A stretch of 64,000 nt of DNA from Bifidobacterium saguinibicoloris. GTDB taxonomy: Bacteria; Actinomycetota; Actinomycetes; Actinomycetales; Bifidobacteriaceae. Made by a program: the position numbers and the translations under genes. Shown one piece after another: positions 1 to 8,817 of the stretch. Position 1 is the stretch's first letter. The number at the start of each line of letters is the position of its first letter. The stretch covers positions 62,001 to 126,000 of the forward strand of contig NZ_JAHBBF010000002.1 of the NCBI RefSeq assembly GCF_019331725.1, read 5' to 3'. The notes under the pieces were generated by a model. That model was not told where the DNA came from and did no database searches. It was given only the letters and a program-made list of their open reading frames with translations.

Positions 1-489
1 CATGTGCTTGAGCTCGTCGAGGTCGCCGGCGAATTCGTCGCGGTACACACGCACCGTGCCGGGGAAGAAGATGGAGCCCTTCGCCTCCTCGAGGCGGGCT
101 TCGAGCCGGTCGATGATGTCGTACACGGTGGTGAACTCGTCGCGGCTGGCGTCCGCGTCCGATTCGGCGTCGGCGTCGGCGCGCAGGTCCGGCAGCGGGA
201 ACGGCGACTTGAGGACGTTCGGCGTGCCGTCGTCGTCGCCTTCGGCGTGCGGGTCCTGCGACGTCGCGGCGTCCGGGAACAGCGGTTCCGGCGCCGCCTC
301 GTGCGCGATGGGCGACAGCGGCATCGCGTACGCCTCCGTCTCCGGCTGGGACGGCGGCTCCCCGACGGCGTCCGACGGGACGGCCGGCGGCGCGGGCGGT
401 TCGGCCACGGCCTCCGGGGCCGCGGCCTGGCCCTGCGGTGCCGCGGCACCGCCCTCCGTCACGTCCACCGGTTCATTGTCCTCGTTCAT
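1..489 (-). CDS. Partial DivIVA/SepIVA-like acidic coiled protein (C-terminus outside window)
   Basis: The start codon is at 489 and the frame stays open to base 1, so at least 163 residues are present and the C-terminus is missing. Residues 1 to about 115 are low-complexity Pro/Ala/Glu/Asp sequence. The last 40 residues ([19 protein letters not shown], then [19 protein letters not shown]) resemble the conserved block of actinobacterial DivIVA-family septum proteins such as SepIVA: a helix, a short hydrophobic patch, then coiled coil. The start overlaps the coaD stop by four bases (ATGA), so the two are translationally coupled. A role in cell division or polar growth is inferred from that resemblance only. 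Confidence 0.6.
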   Translation of the reverse strand, partial: MNEDNEPVDVTEGGAAAPQGQAAAPEAVAEPPAPPAVPSDAVGEPPSQPETEAYAMPLSPIAHEAAPEPLFPDAATSQDPHAEGDDDGTPNVLKSPFPLPDLRADADAESDADASRDEFTTVYDIIDRLEARLEEAKGSIFFPGTVRVYRDEFAGDLDELKHM

Positions 490-1010
490 GATGCGCTCCT
501 TCCGCTGCGCGTTTCACGACGTTCCTTCTCCTGACGCAGCGCCTCGCCCAGCATCGGCACCACGCAGTCGGGCACCATGCCGGTCACGTCGCCGCCGTGG
601 CGGGCCACGTCCTTGACGATGGAGCTGGAGATGTGCTCCAGCACCGGGTCCGCAGGCAGGAACATGGTCTCCACCTCGCCGATCTTGCGGTTGACGAGCG
701 CCATGCCGAGCTCGGCCTCGTAGTCGCCGTTCTGACGCAGGCCCTTGACGATGACGGTGGCGCCCACCTTGCGGCAGTAGTCGGTGATGAGCCCGTCTGT
801 GGAGGAGACGACGACGTTCTCATAGCCGTCCTTGGCGAGGGCGCGGCGGATCACGTCCACGCGGGTTTCGGTGGGGAACATCGGCGTCTTCGCGGCGTTC
901 ACCGCCACCACCACGTGCACCTCGTCGAAGAGGCGCGCGCTGCGTTCTATTACATCGAGATGTCCGGCGGTCACGGGGTCGTACGAGCCGGGGCACACTG
1001 CTTTGGTCAT
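486..1010 (-). CDS. coaD: Pantetheine-phosphate adenylyltransferase
   Basis: Cytosolic enzyme of coenzyme A synthesis that transfers AMP from ATP to 4'-phosphopantetheine, giving dephospho-CoA. The 174-residue protein has the nucleotidyltransferase TxGH motif as TAGH (residues 14-17) after CPGSYDPVT, the conserved GLR at 90-92, and the C-terminal [10 protein letters not shown] motif near 127-136. Its length is normal (about 160 plus a basic tail). The start has GGAG just upstream, but a TAGTCT hexamer also lies 8 bases before the ATG, so the message may be nearly leaderless. It is the first gene of a leftward pair with the DivIVA-like gene. Confidence 0.95.
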   Translation of the reverse strand: MTKAVCPGSYDPVTAGHLDVIERSARLFDEVHVVVAVNAAKTPMFPTETRVDVIRRALAKDGYENVVVSSTDGLITDYCRKVGATVIVKGLRQNGDYEAELGMALVNRKIGEVETMFLPADPVLEHISSSIVKDVARHGGDVTGMVPDCVVPMLGEALRQEKERRETRSGRSAS

Positions 1011-1077
1011 ATCTCCATAGACTACCGCGTCATCGGCCTTCCGCGCCGGCCATACCCGCCCGTTGACGCGACGACAC

Positions 1078-1083
1078 TATGAT
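1078..1083 (+). promoter_or_regulatory. Probable -10 element of the DUF3039 gene
   Basis: TATGAT lies 31 bases before the start codon at 1115, with a separate strong ribosome site between. No convincing -35 is seen at the usual spacing. Confidence 0.4.
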
Positions 1084-1114
1084 GGTGGGCAGCATACGCT
1101 TCAAGGAGGTTGCC

Positions 1115-1423
1115 ATGAGCATGAGGGAATACCGTTGGTCCGATGATGCGGACACGTCGTCGCCGCTGTCCGATCCGGACGCGGCCACCGGCACCGCGGT
1201 GCTGGAACGCCCGGAGACGAAGGAGGAGACCAAGCGCTCCGACGACGGCGACGCGGACCGGTTCGCGCACTACGTGTCCCGCGACCGCATCGCCGAATCA
1301 CAGATGACCGGGCGCCCGGTGGTGGCGTTGTGCGGCAAGGTGTGGGTGCCGAAGCACGATCCGTCCAAGTACCCGGTGTGCCCGGACTGCAAGCGCATCT
1401 ACGACGAGATGCGCGGCTGGTGA
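1115..1423 (+). CDS. DUF3039 domain-containing protein
   Basis: A 102-residue protein of the actinobacterial DUF3039 family, function unknown. The N-terminal half is acidic and variable. The conserved C-terminal half reads VVALCGKVWVPKHDPSKYPV followed by CPDCKRIYD, so a single Cys plus a CPDC pair suggest a small metal-binding knuckle. The frame could begin upstream at 1079, but AAGGAGG at 1103-1109 fits only the ATG at 1115. It is divergent from coaD and convergent with the aldo/keto reductase, with a large hairpin between. Confidence 0.85.
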   Translation: MSMREYRWSDDADTSSPLSDPDAATGTAVLERPETKEETKRSDDGDADRFAHYVSRDRIAESQMTGRPVVALCGKVWVPKHDPSKYPVCPDCKRIYDEMRGW

Positions 1424-1461
1424 CGCGCGGCGGTGCCCGGCCGCCCATATCGACCATATGA

Positions 1462-1511
1462 CATGACGCCGTGACGTCCGGTCCCCGCGGGCCGGACGTC
1501 ACGGCGTCATG
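1462..1511. terminator. Bidirectional hairpin terminator
   Basis: A perfect 20-bp inverted repeat (arms 1462-1481 and 1492-1511, beginning CATGACGCCGTGACG) closes a GC-rich 10-base loop between two convergent genes. There is no T run, as is common for high-GC actinobacterial terminators. Confidence 0.75.
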
Positions 1512-1550
1512 CGTCTCCGCGCCCCTCCCTTGAAGGCCGAGGAACCGCGC

Positions 1551-2561
<1,011 letters not shown>

Positions 2562-2692
2562 CGTTGGTCTCCTTCGTGACGTGACGGTCCATGTCTGTTT
2601 CCGACAACATCATCGCGGTCCAAGTAGACCTCGCGGCCGTGGCATGCCCTCCGGCGTGTCGGGAGGGGCGGGCGGAGCGGGCCCGGGCGCCC

Positions 2693-3496
2693 CTATCCGA
2701 GCAGGCCGAGCCCGCCGGCGACCGACATCGCGATGGCCAGATACAGCGCGATGAGACCAACCATCGCCATCCGGTTCCAGAGCAGGGGCCCCGGGGTGAC
2801 GGCGCGGATCCACACCCGGTTCACCCGGTCGTAGACGCGGCGCGTCCTGAAGACCCCGTCCCGTCCCATCCGTCCGGTCGCCCGCACCGCATGTCCGAGC
2901 GTGAACGAGCCTCCGCGGATGGCGCCGCGCAGCAGCATGACGCATTCGCCGCCGTCCGCGAGGCGCACGCGCACCAGGGTCTCCGGCACCGCCGAACCGC
3001 CCACCGACGAGGTGAACAGGCCGAGGCCCATCCCGTTCGCGGAACCGAACCGGAAGGCCGCCGGCGCGAGCACGCGCAGGGACCGCGGTATCAGCAGCAG
3101 AATGAACAGCGCGAGGCGCACCGGCAGCATCAGCAGCAGATGGCACACGTGCAGGGCGACGTCGACGGCGCCGAACGCGGCGGCGCCCTCGCGTCGTTCG
3201 GGAGGGGCGCACACCACGCCCTCGACCGTGCCGTCGTCCGTCCTTCCCTCCGCATCGGCGGGGACGGCCTGGGGACTGCGGACGGCGGACGGACGGGCCT
3301 CGGTCGGCCCCGGCTCGGGCGTCCCGGACGACGGGACCACCGTCTGAGGGGCGCCGCACCGGCGGCACGTCCCGTCGACGACCGTGCCGACGCCGCCGCA
3401 GCCGAACGGATAGGGGGCGCAATCGGCCTGCGCCGGGGCCGCGCCCGCCGGATCCCCGGCCGGGCGGAGACGTTCGGTGACATCGAATCCACTCAT
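2693..3496 (-). CDS. Membrane protein with N-terminal zinc-ribbon-like Cys cluster
   Basis: Unrecognised 267-residue protein. Cys26, Cys33, Cys44 and Cys47 (CGGVGTVVDGTCRRCG) look like a zinc ribbon, followed by a Pro/Ala-rich linker. Two hydrophobic stretches are visible: one near 112-140 (VALHVCHLLLMLPVRLALFI then LLLIP) and one at the extreme C-terminus (RMAMVGLIALYLAIAMSVAG). Between them lies a soluble beta-rich part that may face either side. The start is 12 bases after the upstream gene's stop, so it is the last gene of the leftward unit 7162-2693. Function unknown; membership of the toxin/ATPase locus is inferred from position. Confidence 0.6.
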   Translation of the reverse strand: MSGFDVTERLRPAGDPAGAAPAQADCAPYPFGCGGVGTVVDGTCRRCGAPQTVVPSSGTPEPGPTEARPSAVRSPQAVPADAEGRTDDGTVEGVVCAPPERREGAAAFGAVDVALHVCHLLLMLPVRLALFILLLIPRSLRVLAPAAFRFGSANGMGLGLFTSSVGGSAVPETLVRVRLADGGECVMLLRGAIRGGSFTLGHAVRATGRMGRDGVFRTRRVYDRVNRVWIRAVTPGPLLWNRMAMVGLIALYLAIAMSVAGGLGLLG

Positions 3497-3508
3497 GGCG
3501 TCCCCTTC

Positions 3509-4795
3509 CTACGCGGCCTTCGCCACATGCCGTTCGTCCGACGGCGTCCGCACCGGCCGCGTCGGCCGCAACGGAGTGCGGACCAACGCGCTCTGGGCCG
3601 GGTCGGCGAGCGCCTGCGCGAGCTGGAGGCGGATCAGCCGTTTGATGGCGTCCTCGCGTTCGTGCAGTACCTCGAACTGCCGGTCGCGTTCCCTGGTGAA
3701 CCGCCCGCGCATGTCGTCCAGCGCCGTCATATCCCTGACGAGACGCTCGGTTTCGGCCAGGCGCGCCGCCCGCCGTCGCTCCGCGTGGACGGCGGCCCGC
3801 TGGATGCCGCGCATGCGGTGGTATGTGCCGCTGAAGTAGGCGTGCGAGGTGGCGAACAGGTCGAGTCCCGCGAGCACGTACACGACGAGCATGAACAGGC
3901 CGAACGGCACGCTGGAGGCGTAGTTCGCCCTGACCCCTTCTATCTGCGCTTCGAAGATGCGCAGGAGGGCCATGGACGCGCCGAGCAGCCCCCAGAAGAC
4001 CGCGAGGCCGAGATGGATCGGGGACGGCGCGTCCCGGTTCCCGGGCCGACGGCGCGCCGCATGCCAGCCGACCGCCAGGGGGATGCCGATCGTGCCGGCG
4101 ACGACGCTGCCCACGATGACGCAGGAGACCGGGCTCACCCCGAACGGCGTGGTGCCGGGCATGTTGAGCAGCGCGTCGAAGAGTGAGGCGCTCATGATGG
4201 GGTCCGCCAGTTCCGCGAGCAGGCCGCATGCCAGGAAGAGCAGCAGGGGCCAGGGGCGTGCGCAGGGCTCCGTGGGGTTCCGCCTGTTGCACGCCCCGGC
4301 GTCGTCCCCGTCGCCGGCCGGGGGTTCCGCGACGTCCGCGGCGGCGACGGCGGTGTCGTGACGGTCGTCACCCGCCTTCTCCCATCCGCGCGCACGCCAC
4401 CAGCCGAGGCGTGTGCGCCAGTCGACGCCGCCGTGCACGCGTCGCAGGGCGAGACATTCCTCGTAGACGGCCGCGTATTGGGCCGACAGATCGGCGGAGG
4501 CGTCCGCGGCGGCGTCGGCGGCGGACCGTGAGCGGGACAGCCGTCCGACGAGATCGCCTTCGCTCCGGTCGAGGATGCGCAGACCGTCGTGGTAGGCGCG
4601 TTCGGCGCGTTGGTAGACCGGCGCGGCGAGGTTCGCGACGTAGTCGTCCATGATGTCGCCGTGCGCCGAATCCAGCGCGTGCGCGTCGATGAGGCCCTGC
4701 AGTCGCTCCATGGCCTTCGTCTCGACGTCGTCGAGCGCGGCGTCCTCGACGAATGCGGGGAGCGTGGGGAGCGTGTCGCGGTGCGGCATGGTCAT
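3509..4795 (-). CDS. Four-TM membrane protein with cytosolic coiled coils
   Basis: Unrecognised 428-residue protein. Residues 1-175 are soluble, helical and charged. Four hydrophobic segments follow at about 179-200, 220-247, 258-280 and 292-318, for example WPLLLFLACGLLAELADPIM. The C-terminal 100 residues are a charged coiled coil (RLVRDMTALDDMRGRFTRER). Two start codons lie six bases apart; the first, at 4795, has GGAAGGAA at good spacing. It is flanked within the operon by the OmpA-domain lipoprotein (43-bp gap) and the zinc-ribbon membrane protein (12-bp gap). A scaffold in an envelope complex is a guess. Confidence 0.6.
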   Translation of the reverse strand: MTMPHRDTLPTLPAFVEDAALDDVETKAMERLQGLIDAHALDSAHGDIMDDYVANLAAPVYQRAERAYHDGLRILDRSEGDLVGRLSRSRSAADAAADASADLSAQYAAVYEECLALRRVHGGVDWRTRLGWWRARGWEKAGDDRHDTAVAAADVAEPPAGDGDDAGACNRRNPTEPCARPWPLLLFLACGLLAELADPIMSASLFDALLNMPGTTPFGVSPVSCVIVGSVVAGTIGIPLAVGWHAARRRPGNRDAPSPIHLGLAVFWGLLGASMALLRIFEAQIEGVRANYASSVPFGLFMLVVYVLAGLDLFATSHAYFSGTYHRMRGIQRAAVHAERRRAARLAETERLVRDMTALDDMRGRFTRERDRQFEVLHEREDAIKRLIRLQLAQALADPAQSALVRTPLRPTRPVRTPSDERHVAKAA

Positions 4796-4837
4796 GATGG
4801 TTCCTTCCTTGCGATGTCCGGATATGGGATATGGGCG

Positions 4838-6073
4838 TCAGCCGATCGTGCAGGAGACGTTCCCGGCGCCGCTGATCGAGAGTTCGACGCGGCGGTCCGC
4901 TTCGGGATTGGACGGGGCGGACGGGTCGTCCGCGTTCGCCGGCTGGCTCGCCCCGACGCCGCGCACGATGGTGCGGGAGGCGTCGACGCCGTAGTCCCGG
5001 ACCAGCAGGTCCGCGATGGCCTGGGCGCGCGCCTGGGACATGCTCTGGTATTGCTCCTCCGTATCGCCGGGACTGGCGTAGACGTGTCCGACGATGGTGG
5101 CCGTGGCGTCCGGCGCGTCCGTCAGGATGCGGGCGGGTTCGGCGAGCTCGTCCTTGGCCGCGGCCGTCGGCGTGGCCGAGTCCGGTTCGAACAGGAGTGC
5201 CGACGGCAGGGTGTAGTCCACCCGCTGCTCTTCGCAGGTCACCGTGGCGGAGGGCAGCGCGACCGGCGTGACCTGTTTCGTGGCGCCTTTGGCGTGGCCG
5301 CCGGAGAGCGGCGTCCGGTCCATGGCGACGTCCGAGGGTTTGAACGCCTGCAGGGTCCGTGTCCACACCTGTTCGAGGAGGGTGCGGACCGCGGCCGTCG
5401 GCCGGTGCTGCCCGGACGGCGCGTCGTCGGCGACGTAGCCGATGCCGGTCATGCGCACGGCCACGCCGTCGAGGGAGAGCCCCGGATTGGCCTTGCCGAC
5501 CGCCGTGGCGACCTCGTCGGGGTCGCCGGTCGCGAGCCATTTCGTCATGTCCATCTGCCCCACCGAGTCCATGCCGTTGGAGTGGATCAGCAGCAGGCCG
5601 GGCCGGGTGCCGTCGGCACGCGCGCGGAGGAAATCGGCCGCCATCGCGACGGCTTCGAAGGTGTTCTGCTCGGCGGTCTTCGCGTGCATGGACGCCATGG
5701 CGTCGCCGAGTTCGAGCATGTTGGACTTCGCACGCACGTTGTTGCCGGTCGGGTTGCCTTCGGACGGGTCGAATTCGACGAAGTCCGGGTGGACCACCGC
5801 GGGCTCGCCGCCGGCGGACACGAGCATCACGGCGTCGGTTCCGGCGGAGAGCATGACGTCCTTCACCGTGCGCTCCTCCCCGTCCGTGAGCCGCGGCGCC
5901 GGATTCGTGATGGTGTCCGCGGCCACGATGGCCACCGCCGAATACCGTGATCCCTCATCGGCGTCGGCCGTGGTCGTGCCGCATCCCGCGAGCGGGACGA
6001 GCAGCGCGGCCGCGCACAGCATGGCGAGCGCGGTCCCGGCCGCATGCGGTCCGTACTGGTTGCTGGTGAACAT
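4838..6073 (-). CDS. Lipoprotein with vWA-like region and C-terminal OmpA peptidoglycan-binding domain
   Basis: A 411-residue secreted protein. The N-terminus has a hydrophobic signal ending in LVPLAGC, a good lipobox, so it should be lipid-anchored outside the membrane. The middle (RPGLLLIHSNGMDSVGQMDM) resembles a degenerate von Willebrand A or integrin-like fold. The last 120 residues are a full OmpA-like domain: ATIVGHVYASPGD, SQARAQAIADLLVRDYGV, GVGASQPAN and EADRRVELSI, the peptidoglycan-binding signature. The frame extends upstream to 6169, but AAAGGAGC selects the ATG at 6073. OmpA domains in a monoderm suggest a cell-wall anchor for the neighbouring membrane proteins. Confidence 0.8.
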   Translation of the reverse strand: MFTSNQYGPHAAGTALAMLCAAALLVPLAGCGTTTADADEGSRYSAVAIVAADTITNPAPRLTDGEERTVKDVMLSAGTDAVMLVSAGGEPAVVHPDFVEFDPSEGNPTGNNVRAKSNMLELGDAMASMHAKTAEQNTFEAVAMAADFLRARADGTRPGLLLIHSNGMDSVGQMDMTKWLATGDPDEVATAVGKANPGLSLDGVAVRMTGIGYVADDAPSGQHRPTAAVRTLLEQVWTRTLQAFKPSDVAMDRTPLSGGHAKGATKQVTPVALPSATVTCEEQRVDYTLPSALLFEPDSATPTAAAKDELAEPARILTDAPDATATIVGHVYASPGDTEEQYQSMSQARAQAIADLLVRDYGVDASRTIVRGVGASQPANADDPSAPSNPEADRRVELSISGAGNVSCTIG

Positions 6074-6262
6074 GATGGTGCTCCTTTCCTTGGCCGGGAC
6101 CCGCACATCCCGGCGTGCGTGTCCCGGCTGCGGGCCGTTGCCGCGGCCCGTTGCCCCATGAAGGCGCATCCGCCCGGCGTAGGCGGGAAAACCGGGGAGG
6201 CGGGTTCCCGCCCACTCCCGGGCGTGTCGCGCGCGGCGCCGGCGGACGGGACGCCGTGGGCG

Positions 6263-7162
6263 TCACAGGGCCGCGGCGGCGGCCTCGGCCCCGCGGCGCA
6301 TGGCCTCCTCCCGGGAGGATGCCTGTCCGTCCGGCCCGCCGGCGTCGTCGGCCCCGTCGGCCGCATCCGTCCCGGGGACGCCTTCGTCCGCACCGGGCCG
6401 TTCGCCCGACACCATGTCGGGCAGGACCGGGAACGGCTCCGGCTCCTCGAATCCGCAGGGGAAGTCGGGCAGGACCGGCGGCTCCCCCTCACGCAGGCAC
6501 CGGCGCAGCGTGCGGCGGACGAAATCGTCCATACGGATCATGTAATACGAGCGCACCACCACGGCACGGGTCAGGAACGCGCCCTGGTGGAACCAGAACG
6601 TGTCCCTGAGCGTGACGTACTCACCTCTCAGGGCGGCGAGGCGCCGACGCGCGGCGGCCACCATCGACTCGCCGTCGCGCAACGCGCGTTCGCGTTCCCG
6701 CCGACGACGGCGTGCGACGGCGTCCGGCGATTCGTAGCGTTCCGCCGCCGTCGCGGGCTCCCCGTCGCCGTCCGTCCGCGCGACGGCCTCGCGGGCCTGC
6801 TCCCGGGAGCGCAGCAACGCGGGCAATCCCTCCTGCAGTCCGCGGTATTCCTCGATGAGCTCCAGGGCGCGGCAACGCAGCACCTCCTGCAGGAGGAGCG
6901 TGTCCTGCCGTTCCATGGCGATCGCGCCCAGATACCCTTCGATGAGCACGTGGAGGTATCCCTCGTCCGGCAGATGCGGGTCCGCACGGTAGCGTGCGGC
7001 CATCGTGCCGCGGTCGAACAGCGCGGCCCACCAGTCGCGCGACGGTCTGGGGCGTCCTCCCGCCCTGATGACGATGGCCCGCTGCACGGTGCGTGCCGCC
7101 TCCGGCATGAACGCGTGCTCCGCGGAGAGCTTCATCAACTGCATCTTGCGTACCGTTCCCAT
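6263..7162 (-). CDS. Soluble helical coiled-coil protein, first gene of the leftward unit
   Basis: Unrecognised 299-residue protein. It is rich in Arg and Glu with long predicted helices (LRCRALELIEEYRGLQEGLP; RRRRRERERALRDGESMVAA), a possible heptad region at about 85-200, and a low-complexity acidic tail rich in Gly, Ala and Asp. No signal or membrane segment is seen. The frame is open up to 7387, but GAAAGGGG places the start at 7162. It is divergent from the toxin/ATPase unit across 254 bp and separated from the lipoprotein gene by 189 bp. Confidence 0.55.
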   Translation of the reverse strand: MGTVRKMQLMKLSAEHAFMPEAARTVQRAIVIRAGGRPRPSRDWWAALFDRGTMAARYRADPHLPDEGYLHVLIEGYLGAIAMERQDTLLLQEVLRCRALELIEEYRGLQEGLPALLRSREQAREAVARTDGDGEPATAAERYESPDAVARRRRRERERALRDGESMVAAARRRLAALRGEYVTLRDTFWFHQGAFLTRAVVVRSYYMIRMDDFVRRTLRRCLREGEPPVLPDFPCGFEEPEPFPVLPDMVSGERPGADEGVPGTDAADGADDAGGPDGQASSREEAMRRGAEAAAAAL

Positions 7163-7416
7163 GATGTCCGCCCCTTTCGGCGTCGGAAGTCGAAATCGTG
7201 TTCCCTGCGACGGCCCGTCCGGAACCGTCATCCTCCATAGGCCCATCCGTCGCGGAATCAGGGGAAAACCGGGAAGGCCCGCAATCGTCGATGGCGGGCG
7301 TCCATGACGGGACCACGCGACACGCCGGGAAAAAATCCTTTGCGAAACCGTCGGGATGCGCCTTCCATAACGCGTACGGGGCGACACGGCCCCATGACAA
7401 CCGACAGGAGGACATC
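7163..7416. promoter_or_regulatory. Divergent intergenic region controlling the two toxin/ATPase-locus units
   Basis: This 254-bp region must hold both promoters of the locus. I see no strong -10/-35 pair. The stretch GGGGAAAACCGGGAAGG at 7261-7277 is nearly the same as CGGGAAAACCGGGGAGG at 6184-6200, in front of the OmpA-lipoprotein gene, which suggests a shared operator or RNA element. An AAAAAA run at 7328-7333 is the only AT-rich patch. Confidence 0.4.
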
Positions 7417-7929
7417 ATGACCGACATCGAACACGACGAGCGCATCGACCGGACCGCAGCCGAGTACGCCGCGACGGAACACGACATCCGACGCGACCTG
7501 TGCGCGAAACGCATGTCGCTGAAACTCGCACGGGTGGCTGGGCTTTTCGCCGACCTGTTCGAGGACGCCGCCTCGCCGCTTCCCACCAACCGCGCGGAGG
7601 CCGAGGCCCTGGCGTCGTCCGCGCACGCCGCCGACTACGTCTGGTACGGCGACGTCACAGCGACGCCGGACGACCAAGAGGCCATCGACACCTTGGGCGA
7701 GCGCGCTCTGGCGGACGCCGTCGCGGGAGAGCTGCCGTCCACCGCCTGCGAGGCGTACTTCCGCGTCGATATGCCGCTGTCGATGGACTTCAGGCAGGTC
7801 GGCGCGCTGTCCGCGGGCCCGAAGCTGCCGCCCGAGCCCCACGTGGCGGTCACCTGGTCCATGGTCTCCCGCGAGGACCTCGACCATGTGCGCGTCCGGG
7901 TGCTCCTGTTCGGCCGCGAGAACCACTGA
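7417..7929 (+). CDS. Small acidic protein preceding the papain-fold toxin; possible immunity protein or chaperone
   Basis: Unrecognised 170-residue acidic protein. Its N-terminal half is helical (MTDIEHDERIDRTAAEYAAT) and its C-terminal half looks like beta strands (HVAVTWSMVSREDLDHVRVR). CAGGAGGA at 7405-7412 fixes the ATG at 7417. It ends 19 bases before the toxin gene and is the first gene of the rightward unit. Small soluble proteins directly beside polymorphic toxins are often their immunity proteins or loading chaperones; that role is inference from position only. Confidence 0.55.
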   Translation: MTDIEHDERIDRTAAEYAATEHDIRRDLCAKRMSLKLARVAGLFADLFEDAASPLPTNRAEAEALASSAHAADYVWYGDVTATPDDQEAIDTLGERALADAVAGELPSTACEAYFRVDMPLSMDFRQVGALSAGPKLPPEPHVAVTWSMVSREDLDHVRVRVLLFGRENH

Positions 7930-7948
7930 GCATCACGAGGAGACGACG

Positions 7949-8806
7949 ATGGGAGCATGGCGGCACGGCGGCATCGAACACGCGGGCTTCGGGCATGCCG
8001 AAGGCGAGACGCGCGGCGGCACGGGCGAGACCGGATGGGGACGAACCACCGGCGAGACCGGATGGGGACGAGCCACCGGCGAGACCGGATGGGGACGAGC
8101 CACCGGCGAGACGGCGTGGGATCATGGCACGGCGGAGACCCACCGCAACCAGATCATCTCCGTCGACCCGAAGGAGACGCGGCTGCACGGCGCCGAGGAG
8201 CCCCGCATCTTCACCGAAGGCAGGGAGGGCTACCGCGAACCCGCCGAGACGCCGACCGGTCCGATGGAACGGTTCCGCGACCCGCACGCGCTGGTGGACG
8301 GCATCAACCCGCGGTTCGGGCTGGAATCCGCCTACGAGACGAACTGCGCCGACTGCGCCCGCGCGTTCGAGGCCGCATGGCGCGGCTACGGCGTGGAGGC
8401 GGCGGGACGTCTGCTCGTTCCCGAAGCCACGTCCGATCCGGAGCATCCCGTCACGCTCGCATCGGGCGAACGGCTCGACGTCACCGAACAGTGGGCGCAT
8501 GAGTCGTACGCGCCCACCGACGCACGCACCCTGTACCGCCGGCTCGACGAGGCCGGCCCCGGCGCGAGCGCCATCGTCTCCTCCCACTGGGCCGACGCCG
8601 AAGGGCATATCAACGGCCACGCCTACAACGTGGTCAACCACGAGGGGCGCATCCTCGTGGCGGACGCCCAGACCCACGAGGTGTTCGCCTACTCCCCGGA
8701 CGCGATCGCGCCCTGGCTGGAGGGCGAGGACGTCGTCGCCCAATACGCGATGGCCTGGGACGCGGCCGGCGGACGCATCGACACGACACGGACCATCATC
8801 GGCTGA
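7949..8806 (+). CDS. Papain-fold toxin (Tox-PL / glutamine-deamidase-like) with repeat N-terminus
   Basis: A 285-residue protein. Residues 118-245 match the Tox-PL (papain-like fold toxin 1) pattern of polymorphic toxins: INPRFGLESAYETNCADCAR gives the Cys (133 or 136), GHINGHAYNVVNHEGR gives His224, and ILVADAQTHEV gives Asp239/Gln241. Papain-fold effectors of this type are deamidases or proteases acting on host or rival proteins. Residues 25-60 are four copies of a nine-residue repeat (TGETGWGRA). There is no signal peptide or transmembrane segment, so any export would need a dedicated machine; the next gene is an ATPase 11 bases downstream. Confidence 0.75.
   Translation: MGAWRHGGIEHAGFGHAEGETRGGTGETGWGRTTGETGWGRATGETGWGRATGETAWDHGTAETHRNQIISVDPKETRLHGAEEPRIFTEGREGYREPAETPTGPMERFRDPHALVDGINPRFGLESAYETNCADCARAFEAAWRGYGVEAAGRLLVPEATSDPEHPVTLASGERLDVTEQWAHESYAPTDARTLYRRLDEAGPGASAIVSSHWADAEGHINGHAYNVVNHEGRILVADAQTHEVFAYSPDAIAPWLEGEDVVAQYAMAWDAAGGRIDTTRTIIG
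8021..8128 (+). repeat. Four tandem 27-bp units in the toxin gene
   Basis: Units start at 8021, 8048, 8075 and 8102. The second and third are identical, and the fourth has diverged at its end. They encode TGETGWGRT/A. The near-identity indicates recent copy-number change. Confidence 0.9.
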
Positions 8807-8817
8807 AAGGAGCCATC

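Noticed and set aside
2591..4186. A 531-codon rightward frame over the two leftward membrane-protein genes
   Set aside because: The leftward frames have hydrophobic segments, ribosome sites and operon spacing; the rightward one is Arg/His/Pro-rich shadow sequence.
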